DNA from: Guyanagaster necrorhizus
Taxonomy: Eukaryota > Basidiomycota > Agaricomycetes > Agaricales > Physalacriaceae
Length of the DNA: 64,000 bases
Reading direction: 5' to 3'
Assembly: GCF_019112545.1 (NCBI RefSeq)
Contig: NW_025064881.1
Coordinates: 632,530-696,529 of the forward strand
Every line of letters begins with the position of its first letter. Position 1 is the stretch's first letter. A program made the position numbers and the translations under genes. The notes under the pieces are model-generated. The model ran no database searches. It was given only the letters and a program-made list of their open reading frames with translations, and had not been told where the DNA came from. Of the stretch, positions 37,183 through 46,185 are shown one piece after another.

Positions 37183-37640
37183 TGTTATAATTTTCTTCTT
37201 TTTTTCTTTTTTTTTTAGTATCAACCTCTATCTATGCTTAGTCAGAGTACTTGCATCAGTGCCTAGGACTATGGGACAATCTTGGTCAGCACAATTGGTC
37301 ATTGTCTTGTGACATATAGTGATGTCCCAATGATAGCATAACAAGCCTTTTGTAGGTAGCATCAACTCTCCAGGATGATCAGTACTATAGTGTAGACACT
37401 TACAATTAATAGTAGTATATTTATCTATAAGATCAAGAGTATATAAGTAGCACAGATGACATCATGTATTCTTAGCCTCAAGCTATCCTTTATTCTACTA
37501 TTTCTACTTGAGTCAACTTGCATTGACTTTAGAATACAACAACTATAAATATCACATATTGGGCTCAGGCATGACTGTATAAATACAATACAGTGTCTGT
37601 TTACTATGTGATATTAGTCACATATCACTTGGGCCTAATA
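37183..37640 (+). repeat. 3' LTR of copy C, 458 bp
   Basis: It starts TGTTATAA after the purine tract AAGGAGGAGGTAA and ends CCTAATA, where the terminal CA has mutated to TA. It is highly similar to 11989-12445, with transition differences. The following TGAAT is the duplicated target. Confidence 0.85.
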
Positions 37641-39119
37641 TGAATAGTTCCACTGGATCAGCCAAAGACTTTGGTGATGTGTCAACAACAGCTGCTGGAC
37701 AGACTGATAGTACTTCTGTAACTACCTCTATGCCTATTATTACTGCACATTTGAATATACCTGATTTACTAATACAACTACCATAAAAACTGAAAAAGAA
37801 AACTCAAACACCTGCAGGCCAAACAGGAGGAGAGGCTCTTACTGGATGGCTCAAGCCTTTCAACACTGAATAGACTTGGAGAGCCATCAAGAATGTGAAG
37901 ACAGAAGAAGAAGTGAAGGCCATACTCAAAAACTAGATACACAAGACCCAAGCCAAGGAAGTGATCAATGAGATGGTCAAAGGAATAAGAAAGACTGAAA
38001 GATGCTAAGCACTTGAGTGACTTGACAAACTCTGAGAACCATAGAAATACATCCAACAACAAAAAACCTCAGGATGAGACTTAATGATGAAGACCTAAAT
38101 CAAAACACTCATAACACAATCTGTCTATGCAGTAACAGCTCTGATTGATAGAGACTGCACCAGCAGCTTCATCAACCATGCTTTTATCAATAAGCACAAA
38201 CTCTCTACTCAGACTACCATGGCCTCCATACTGATATATAATGCTGACAGGACAAAGAACTAAGCCAGATCAATCACCAAGTTTGTCAAACTGTGATTAA
38301 CTATAGGTGATCATTCTGAAAGGATTGACCTGGCAGTCACTGAACTAGGAACCAAGAAAGTCTTTCTTGACCATGATTGGTTAATATGACACAATCCACT
38401 CATCAACTGAAAAACTGGTCAGATCACCTTTGCATAGTGTCAATGCAGAAAAATTCCTTTTGAGTTGCCTGATGAAGATTCAGACAACTAGTGAGATGAG
38501 AAAATAGAAGACAGCAAAACAATCCTTGCTGTTGGTATGCAGAAAGCCATTCATATCTGTGCTGTACATCATGCCAATAATCTAGCTGCTAAGGCCAACA
38601 AGAGAAAGAAGGAGAAAACTTTCAAAGCAATGATACTGAAATAGACATAAGACTTTCAAGACCTATTTGCCAAAGAAAGTTTTGATGAACTGCCAGAACT
38701 GAAACCATGGAATCATGTGATTGAATTGATCTCTAATGTGAATGCCAATCTTGATTGCAAAACCTACCCTCTTGGCAATTTAGAACAGCAGGAACTTGAC
38801 AAATTTCTGGATGAAAATCTCTCTAGCAGATAAATTTGACCCTCCAAGTTGCCTATAGCTTTCTCATTCTTCTTTGTCAAAAAGAAGGATAGAAAACTCA
38901 GATCTGTCTAAGATTATTGGAAATTAAATGAGATGATGATAAAAAATCACTATTCACTTCTCTTAATTTTTAAACTCATAGACAAATTATAAGAGGCATG
39001 ATATTATACCAAATTAGATGTCTGCTGGGGATATAACAATGTATGTATCAAAGAGAGAGATGAGTGGAAGGCTGCTTTCTAAACCAATTGAGGGCTGTTC
39101 AAGCTAACAGTCATATTCT
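37641..39119 (+). pseudogene. pol: Pol of copy B, protease and N-terminal reverse transcriptase
   Basis: It resumes after insertion C with SSTGSAKDFGDVSTTAAGQ-like sequence, the usual start of pol. The protease motif near 38143 reads LIDRDC, so the active-site Gly/Ser are lost. The fragment then runs through the conserved linker (ELPELKPWNHVIELI near 38690) and into reverse transcriptase (ASPFFF-like block, then WGYNNVCIKERDEWKAAF near 39030), stopping at VIF where G inserted. In-frame stops are frequent. Confidence 0.8.
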
Positions 39120-39569
39120 TGTTATGATTTTTACTCTTTTTCCTTATTTTAATCCCTATTTATGCTTAGTCAGAGTGCTAAGATGATGGTGCTTAGGACC
39201 ATGAGAAGCACTTAGTCATAACAACTGGACACCAATCATTCTCCAATGCAATGACTATAGCGCTCACTGACAATTGGCCTTTTATGTATAATAGCGATGC
39301 TCAAGGACAATGGGCACCATGAATGCAGAAGAACACAATTAGTAGTAGTATTTTTAGGACACTTTACTTTGTATTTAAGGACTACAGCTCTCGCTGGTAT
39401 ACCCCAGCTTCAAGCTAAAGTTTATAACCACTATTCTACCTTAAGTCAACATTTAACCTTGTCTCACTATGAGTGAGCATACATTTAAGTGAACTCAGGT
39501 GATCTCTCAAAATGCGAAGAGATGCATGCTTATCACATGTTGCTGTTCATGTGACACTTGGACTTAACA
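39120..39569 (+). repeat. 5' LTR of copy G, 450 bp
   Basis: TGTTATGA to CTTAACA. A sense TATA-like GTATTTAAGG lies near 39371, with AGCTTCAAGCTAA downstream, the counterpart of the primer site after the LTR (TTAGCTCAAAGCT). Confidence 0.88.
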
Positions 39570-39626
39570 ATTAGCTCAAAGCTTTATCTTTCCTTTCCTC
39601 ATGCTCATTAGTGTGGAGAAAACTGA

Positions 39627-41020
39627 ATGCCCTCAATCAATTCATCAGACTCAAACTTTGATCACAAGTTCTTTGAACTCTTCGCTTCCATCATAGGAAT
39701 CTTGATAGGATTATTGGTGATCATCCAGCTGTGCTAGAGATGCCATTCAATCACTGCCTGGGCAATCAGGTATTACCATGAGTTTCAATGCATACAACAA
39801 ATACTACAAAACATAACCCTGGACCTCTCCCTTCATGACATCCCCACCTTCAGATGAATATCCCACCAGTCCCCGACAAGTCTCATACCAGAAGTCAGGC
39901 CTAGTGGCTTGCATCAAGGGGATATTCAAGAAGAAGAAAGGCACTGATACTCCTCTTGACAATCCAGCAGAGACCACAACAATCCTCTCACAGGATTCCG
40001 AAACCCTTAGGTCTATGGGCCCTCACCAGACCATGAAGACAAAAACATCTCTGAGGACTTCTTTCAGCAGTCCCCCTCTCCCAACCCTACCTCTGCCTCA
40101 TCACTCAGAGAGATTAGTAACTGTGCCTGGGACTCTCTCAGTTCCACTCGGATGGCTCAGCAATCCAGATATGCAACTCCTAGAAGCCAGTCTAGGAGCC
40201 CTGCCATCTCTCCCCTACAGTCGGTTGAAACCAGTGGTAGGATGGGGAGAGCTGCCTCTGACCACCTCTATAACGAGCAGGAAGGAAGAAGAGTATGAGA
40301 TGAGACCATCCACAGGTACTTTCTGATCTGGGATACAAATCGACCCTTCAACTATAACAAGGCTCTTCAATAGGAAGAGCAGAGGCAGCAAACAGCACCA
40401 CAGCTGGTTCACAGTGAGCTTGAGGAGTATCTCCTCGAGCAAAGAAGGGCAAGAAGGGCAGCAGCCTATGATTAGGAGCACCAGGAGGAGCAGTGAGAAG
40501 TGGAGAGGGCCCGACTTGATGCAGCCAACACCTCCAACTGGTATGAGCTTTGAGGCAAGGGTGCCTCAGTCCTTGCCTCTGTCCATGCCAATCTGACCTT
40601 CCCAACCTTCAGAGAGCCCAGCAATAATACCAGTGTCTGGAGTAAAGCCAGAGCCAGGCTCAAGTTTGGAGGAACCCCTCCCTCACATGCCACAACTCTC
40701 CAGTATCCTCCTCCCTGCCAAACCCCCAGCAACAACACCATATTCAGGGATGATGAGTCCATCCTCAGACACTATGGGCTATAAGTCTCTGAGACTGCTC
40801 ACATCCTCACCCAGGCCCTCCGAGGGTTCCTCAGGAGCTGAGTGGTCAGACAACTTCTTAACAATGACTACCAAAGAAATGTCCAGCTCTATCATGAGCA
40901 TGTGGAGGCAGCAAGAGCAACAGGAGGCAACTGATACAATGACTATATCAGAGCCCACCCTGCATCTATATACACTGAAACTATAGGCCCCATCACTGGC
41001 CCCAGCACTCAGCCAGAGGA
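39627..41020 (+). pseudogene. ORF0 of copy G, broken
   Basis: ATG at 39627 (MPSINSSDSNFDHKFFELF), then SIIGILIGLLVIIQLC, one TGA, the HEFQCIQQIL helix and a TGA at 39855-39857 just after the gag start. Further along the same frame (about 40795-40930) it reads ALRGFLRS, stop, VVRQLLNNDYQRNVQLYHE and HVEAARATGG, aligning with the C-terminal domain of ORF0 in A. Nearly all stops are TGA. Confidence 0.65.
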
Positions 41021-42440
41021 GTAGAACAATGGCCCAACCAGGGGATGAGGAGAGTTTCTATGCCCTGCCTGATGACTTCCTTAAAGAGGCGGAGAATGAG
41101 AATGAGGAAGACAAGGAAACTGAGAGCAGCAACCTGCTCTGCCCTGGAGGGGAACTATCCTATCTTATGACAAAAGACACTGATGAAGAAGAATTGGGAA
41201 AAGCAATCAAGGCTGCAAGAACAAAGGAGTACCAGGAGTACTACCTTCGAGAGGTTAACTTTTTATAGCAAGACACTGCTTGGATAGCCTCACCAATGGG
41301 ACAATTATATTTATATTCAGATGCTAACCAGAGAACAGAAATTCTAAGACATGCTGCAACAGTTTACACAGCAAAGCAGTACAACAGGAGTCATCCCAAG
41401 AATCCCATAGAAGAACCACTGGCATACTAGATGCTGATGAAGGTTCAACCAATGCCACAAACACCTCCTGTCACACCGAAGCAAGCCATATATACAGCCC
41501 CTTCTATCCGAAGCATCACCTCTCACTCTGTCAGATCCGAACAAACAATGGCAACTTGGCTAAACAGGTTCCAACCCATGACTCAAATGAGTTATCGGAA
41601 TCTCTAGACCAGTAAAGAAAGCTGAATCCTCAGAGCACAACCTCCTGTGGAAGAAGCAACTGGGAGTGGAAAGGAACCCATATAGGATGATCCAGAGGCA
41701 GTATGCCTCAGATTTACCATCAAAAATGGGGTGATCATCTGGAAGGACACACTCCCTCAGGGGAGTCCAGTAGCCAATGACAACTCTCTCCATTCATTCC
41801 CTGGGCCATCTCAAGAATAGTGCCAACCTCCTTTCAATAAATACCCTAATCCAATGGAAGCGCTGCCTCAGGATGCAGCCATTCTTCAGTGTTGTCCTGA
41901 TCTACTATGAAAGCCTCGACCCTTCAAAGGGGCATCTGATGACATTGATCACTTCCTTGTCAACTGTGAGCAATATTTTGAGGTATACACCAGATACCTT
42001 GGGACAAACATGAACAAAATTATCTTTACTGCCTCATACTTAGAAGAGAAAGCCAAAATCTGGTGGATCCTTATATCACTAAACTTTTGCTCCAACATCC
42101 ATGATCACTACCATTATCCCTTCTGGTCAGTTTTTAAGCAAATGCTTAACAACAAATTTATTGACCCAGCGGTGCAAGAAGTACATAAACAGAAGATCAA
42201 AGAATATAAGATGGCGAATAAAGCAGCTATGGACTATTTTGATGAGCTAGAACAATTGTCCAAGCTCGCCAGGATCAGGGACAATACAGGGAATACTGAG
42301 AGAATGGTTGAAGCCCTCAAGAGGGGCATCTCCTCCTTGTACATTATGATGATTTTAGCAATCAGCATCAAAGGCTTGATGCCAATTGGATACAATGAAT
42401 AGAAGGAATGGATCATCGAAATGTACAAAGAGCAGCAAAG
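39835..42440 (+). pseudogene. gag: Gag of copy G, N-terminal and capsid part
   Basis: ATG at 39835, overlapping ORF0 (MTSPPSDEYPTSPRQVSYQK). Open to 40326, then pieces at 40633-40986 and 41029-41268 (MAQPGDEESFYALPDDF, an acidic block, DTDEEELGKAIKAARTKEYQ). Capsid at about 41905-42402 is almost uninterrupted (PFKGASDDIDHFLVNCEQYF). Copy A inserted after YKEQQ near the capsid end. The rest resumes at 50532. Confidence 0.82.
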
Positions 42441-42873
42441 TGTTACGATTTATTCCTTTTTTCTCCTTTCTACCCCTATTTACGCTGAGTCAGAAGGCAC
42501 AAGACTGTGGGAAGCTTAGTCAGCACAACTAAAGCCTTCCATCGAGACATTATGATGGTCGCGCTCGACGACATACAATTGCCCTTTTATGTATGATAAC
42601 GACGCTCCAGGACAACGAGCACAATGGATGCAGACACACATAATAAGCAGTAGTATAATTAGCAGACAACTGTACAGTATTTAAGAACGGCAGCTCTCGC
42701 TGGTATACCCCAGCTTCGAGCTAAAGTTTATACACACCATTCTACCTCGAGTCTACATCTGACCTTGGGTCACACGGAACGGATATACTCCAGTGAACTC
42801 CGGTGATTCCTCGAAGTGCGAAGGAACACCTGTTTATCACGTGTATTTGTTCACATGACGCTTGGGCCTAACA
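42441..42873 (+). repeat. 5' LTR of copy A, 433 bp
   Basis: TGTTACGA to CCTAACA. It holds the promoter (TATTTAAG at 42678-42685) and the likely transcript start near 42712. An inverted TATA-like stretch CCTTTTATG at about 42583-42591 points in the antisense direction. Confidence 0.95.
42678..42724 (+). promoter_or_regulatory. LTR core promoter and self-primer segment of copy A
   Basis: TATTTAAG at 42678-42685 is followed 34 nt from its start by AGCTTCGAGCTAA (42712-42724). The same 34-nt spacing occurs in copies C and I. If transcription starts at 42712, the RNA would begin with the segment complementary to the primer site at 42875-42887. The start position is inferred from spacing. Confidence 0.65.
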
Positions 42874-42874
42874 A

Positions 42875-42887
42875 TTAGCTCGAAGCT
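42875..42887 (+). promoter_or_regulatory. Primer binding site of copy A, complementary to own LTR
   Basis: TTAGCTCGAAGCT, one base after the 5' LTR, is the perfect reverse complement of AGCTTCGAGCTAA in the LTR (42712-42724). No tRNA-type TGG start is present. This is the arrangement known from Tf1-type elements, which prime minus-strand DNA synthesis with the 5' end of their own RNA. Confidence 0.8.
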
Positions 42888-42929
42888 TTCACCTTCCCTT
42901 TCTCAAGCCCAATTGTGCTGAGAAACCGA

Positions 42930-44483
42930 ATGCCGCCAGTAACCACCGCAGACTTAAATCACGACTTCTTCGAGTTAATAGCTTCCATCATCGGAACATT
43001 GCTCGGTCTCCTAGCTATCATCACCCTTTGCCGCGGACGACAATCAGTAGCAGCTTGGATAGTCAGGCACTATCAAGCATTCCAGCACATCCAGCAGATT
43101 CTACGCAACGTAACCTCCGATCTTCCTTTCCATGACATCCCCCCCTCCGCCAGAACGTCCTTCTTCCCACAAGGGGGACCCATACCAGAAACCGGGAATA
43201 GTGACCCGGATCAGAGGAGCCTTCACGAGGAGGAAGGACCAGAACACCCCCGACGACACGGCAGAGACCGCCACCCTGCTCTCACAGGGTTCCGGAACCC
43301 GTGGACGACAAACGTCGCTCAGGAGCCCGCCGAGGTCTCCAACTACGTCACTCCGGCCGGCTCCCCCGAGCATTCCGCCTCCCCAATTCCCTCAGGGATT
43401 GGAAACCATGCTCGGGACTCCCTTGATGCCGCTCGGATGGCTTCAGGACCCCACGAAAGTCCCCACTCCCCCCAGAACCCCCCCGAGACCCCCACCAAGC
43501 CCAACTCCGACCCCAGCCCGTCCATCAGCAGGCTGGGGGTCGACAACCCGCGGGGAAGAACAATCCACCCCGACTATGACAATGCAGACATTGCTATCTC
43601 GGCGGCAGGAGATCCCTACCGACATCTCCACGAGGGAAGCGGGCCCGAGGACGGGACCGCCAGCAAAAGGGGAAGAGCCACGACGTGAAGAATCATACAC
43701 CGAATATTCCCAGAGTGGGATCTTGCCGTTCCCTTCGATTACGATGAGGCAGTACGGCAGCAGCAGCAGCAGCAGCAGCAGCAGAATCAGAACCGAGAGG
43801 AAGAGATCAGGCGAACCCAGGAGGAGCTCCCCGACTATGTCCGAGAAGAGGCCCGAGAGCAGTACGAGGCCGCAGAGTATGACAGGCAGGGAAGGGCACG
43901 AAGAAGGATGGAGGAGGTTGAGAGGATGGGGTCAGCCTCCCCTAGGGAGTATGAGCTCCATACCGATACCGGATCTTCTTTCAGAGAGCCCGATTCCGAC
44001 AGTGACCCATGGACAGGTCCCACCAGCATCGTCAGCTGGGACGAGGCCATCAGGCGAGGAAATGCCGAAAGGCCCCGACCCGCCACCCTCGAATATCCTG
44101 CCCGCACCGACACCATCTCCTCAGACGCCGATTCCGTCCTCGGAGCCTACGGGCTCCGAGTACCCGACAATGCCCACGTCCCCGACAGGGCTCTCCAGCG
44201 ATTCCTGGGCAGCAGGGTCGCTCGACAGTTCCTTAATCCCGAGTTCCAGCGACTCTTCAGCGTCTATAGCCGAGAACTGGAGGAGACAAGAGCGCGCGGC
44301 GGGACGCGCTATAGCAGACTCAGGAGTCCTCCCATCACCCGAACAAGCAGTCGAGGAGGTGACGGACCAAGCACCCAAGTCAACGGGAGGGTCTCCGACG
44401 ACCCTTCGACCAGTTGTGCCGTCCATCTACGACCAGCCCGTCAGTTCCCTCCTCGAGGAAGAGGACAGCGGGGACGAGGGTGA
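42930..44483 (+). CDS. ORF0: membrane-anchored protein overlapping gag; one TGA inside
   Basis: ATG at 42930; 517 codons to a TGA at 44481-44483, broken only by a TGA at 43686-43688 that would be CGA before CpG decay. Residues about 13-34 form a hydrophobic segment (FFELIASIIGTLLGLLAI), followed by a helix with AAWIVRHYQAFQHIQQIL, a disordered Pro/Ser region, a Gln tract from the (CAG)9 repeat, a Glu/Arg-rich likely coiled coil (REEEIRRTQEELPDYVREEA) and a C-terminal domain with ALQRFLGSRVARQFLNPEF (44190-44246). From 43132 on it overlaps gag in another frame. The same motifs occur in this frame in the other copies. No known family recognised. It could act alone or be joined to gag by a +1 shift. 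Confidence 0.6.
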
Positions 44484-46185
44484 CGAGGAGGATGACGAGG
44501 ACAGTGATGACCCATACCGACGACGACTGGAACGAGCAGGAGAAGACACGGACGAAGAGGCACTGCAAGAGGAGATTGAAAGAGCCAGGAACAGGGAGTA
44601 CCAGGAGCTGTACGAGCAGGGGAGGAACTACTTATGGCAGGACAAGCGCTGGCAAGCGACGTCCTTAGGACTTGAATATAGGTATGCAGAGGGCACTGAA
44701 AAAGAAAGGGTTTTACAGTATGCCGCGACGGAATACGTGTGGAAAGAGTACGGGCAGTGGCATCCAGAGGATCCGCTCGTGCCGATACCCCCATATTGGC
44801 CCGTTAGCAAACCAAAGGCACCGGCACCAATGCCACGTACTCCCCCCATCCAGCTGAAACGAGCGATCTATGTCGCTCCCTCTATCCGGAGTCGGGCCGA
44901 AGACAGCCCGTCCATCCGAAGTACGGCATCACAGCTTATCCGAACCAGAGAACAACCGGCCTGGCAAGCCACTCAAACCCAGAACCCCTGGACCGGCAAA
45001 GGAAGCCGGCTTCTCGGCGGACAACCTCCCCCGGACCAAGCAGAATCAAGCGGAAAAGATCCCGTTTGGGATGACCCCGAAGCGGTCTGCCTCGGATTTA
45101 CGGTACGGGATGGAGTAATTGTCCGGGTCGTCGACCCAAAGGGAAGCCCGGTCGCTGACGACAATTCCCTACACTTCTTCCCCGGGCCACCGACAGAATG
45201 GAAACAACCGCCATTCGGCGAATGGCCTAACCCGATGGGTGCACTCCCGGTCAACACCAACGTCTTAGCATGTCACCCTGACCTCCTTCGAAAGCCCCGC
45301 CCCTTTAAAGGGGCCTCGGATGACATCGACCGATTCCTGGTGGACTGCGAACAATACTTCGAGGTTTATATTGGGTACATCGGTACCGATATGAACAAGG
45401 TCGCCTTCGCTACCTCGTACCTAGAGGACAAAGCAAAAACGTGGTGGATCCTGATCTCCCCAAACTTCCGTTCCACCACTAGAGAACATTACCGATATCC
45501 CTGGTGGCCGGTATTCAAACAAATGCTGAACAACAAATTCATTGATCCCGCAGTACAGGAAGTACATAAACAGAAGATCAAGGAATACAAAATGGGAGAT
45601 AAGGCGGCCATGGACTACTTCGACGAACTAGAGCGACTTGTGAAACTCGCCGGAATCAGGGAAGATACTGCGAATGACGGAAGGATGGTGGAGGCGCTCA
45701 AACGAGGAGTTCTCTCCTCATACCTCACGATGATCTCGGCCATGGGCGTCAAAATGCTGATGCCTGTGGGATACGACGAGTGGAAGGAACGGATCATCGA
45801 GATGTATAAGGAGCGACAATGGCAGAAAGCGGAGGCAACGACGCTGCAAGAATATTCCAAGAAGTCGACCCCGTCAACCCCGAGCAAGTCGGGGCAAACT
45901 GCCGGGAAATCATCGGAATCTCCTCTCACGCCGAGCTACGGAAGTCAAAAGACCGGGACGGGGACTACGTATACCGGTGCTGGTAAACCAATGGACATCG
46001 ATCGAATGAAGAAGGAAGGGAAGTGCTTCAACTGTGGGTTGAAAGGCCACATGGCCAAAGACTGCCCAAAGAAGAAGCGAACCCATGAGGACATACGAGC
46101 ACAGATTGCCGAGTTGCAGAAGGAGGATGAAGCATTGGGCAAGGAGACAAAGGTTGAGGAGGTAAAAGACAAGGCCGATCAGTGA
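43132..46185 (+). CDS. gag: Gag polyprotein, long form, open over 1,017 codons
   Basis: Structural protein of the virus-like particle. ATG at 43132, with an in-frame TAA just upstream. The first ~430 residues are Pro/Ser/Thr-rich and overlap ORF0. Then come an acidic stretch (EEEDSGDEGDEEDDEDSDD, about residue 445), the DTDEEALQEEIERARNREYQ block, a Pro-rich linker, capsid (PFKGASDDIDRFLVDCEQYF at about residue 722 to KERQWQKAE at about 900) and a CCHC zinc knuckle CFNCGLKGHMAKDC (46024-46065) that would bind RNA. A basic and then Glu/Lys-rich tail ends at TGA 46183-46185. Ty3/gypsy Gags are usually a few hundred residues, so the N-terminal extension is unusual. Confidence 0.9.
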   Translation: MTSPPPPERPSSHKGDPYQKPGIVTRIRGAFTRRKDQNTPDDTAETATLLSQGSGTRGRQTSLRSPPRSPTTSLRPAPPSIPPPQFPQGLETMLGTPLMPLGWLQDPTKVPTPPRTPPRPPPSPTPTPARPSAGWGSTTRGEEQSTPTMTMQTLLSRRQEIPTDISTREAGPRTGPPAKGEEPRREESYTEYSQSGILPFPSITMRQYGSSSSSSSSRIRTERKRSGEPRRSSPTMSEKRPESSTRPQSMTGREGHEEGWRRLRGWGQPPLGSMSSIPIPDLLSESPIPTVTHGQVPPASSAGTRPSGEEMPKGPDPPPSNILPAPTPSPQTPIPSSEPTGSEYPTMPTSPTGLSSDSWAAGSLDSSLIPSSSDSSASIAENWRRQERAAGRAIADSGVLPSPEQAVEEVTDQAPKSTGGSPTTLRPVVPSIYDQPVSSLLEEEDSGDEGDEEDDEDSDDPYRRRLERAGEDTDEEALQEEIERARNREYQELYEQGRNYLWQDKRWQATSLGLEYRYAEGTEKERVLQYAATEYVWKEYGQWHPEDPLVPIPPYWPVSKPKAPAPMPRTPPIQLKRAIYVAPSIRSRAEDSPSIRSTASQLIRTREQPAWQATQTQNPWTGKGSRLLGGQPPPDQAESSGKDPVWDDPEAVCLGFTVRDGVIVRVVDPKGSPVADDNSLHFFPGPPTEWKQPPFGEWPNPMGALPVNTNVLACHPDLLRKPRPFKGASDDIDRFLVDCEQYFEVYIGYIGTDMNKVAFATSYLEDKAKTWWILISPNFRSTTREHYRYPWWPVFKQMLNNKFIDPAVQEVHKQKIKEYKMGDKAAMDYFDELERLVKLAGIREDTANDGRMVEALKRGVLSSYLTMISAMGVKMLMPVGYDEWKERIIEMYKERQWQKAEATTLQEYSKKSTPSTPSKSGQTAGKSSESPLTPSYGSQKTGTGTTYTGAGKPMDIDRMKKEGKCFNCGLKGHMAKDCPKKKRTHEDIRAQIAELQKEDEALGKETKVEEVKDKADQ
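43758..43784 (+). repeat. (CAG)9 trinucleotide tract
   Basis: Nine CAG units. The tract reads as Ser in the gag frame and Gln in the ORF0 frame. It is not kept at this length in the older copies. Confidence 0.9.

Larger units (their letters stand above)
11989..37640 (+). mobile_element. Copy C: chromovirus inserted at the gag/pol junction of B
   Basis: The pieces are 11989-18218 and 35924-37640, interrupted by D. The LTRs are 457 and 458 bp. The target duplication is TGAAC (11984-11988) and TGAAT (37641-37645), differing by one transition. The insertion is just after the gag stop of B. All domains from ORF0 to chromodomain are recognisable but heavily mutated, and CpG is nearly absent. Confidence 0.88.

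Noticed and set aside
42874..42892. tRNA-type primer site
   Set aside because: The sequence after the LTR lacks the TGG start expected for the complement of a tRNA 3' CCA and instead matches the element's own LTR.
43101..44236. Several open frames on the minus strand and the third plus frame inside gag of copy A
   Set aside because: They are shadows in GC-rich sequence. Unlike ORF0 they have no counterpart that I can read in other copies.
42930..44483. ORF0 as a retroviral envelope gene
   Set aside because: Envelope-like genes of Ty3 relatives lie after pol; this one precedes gag, has its membrane segment at the N-terminus and shows no signal peptide or cleavage-site pattern.
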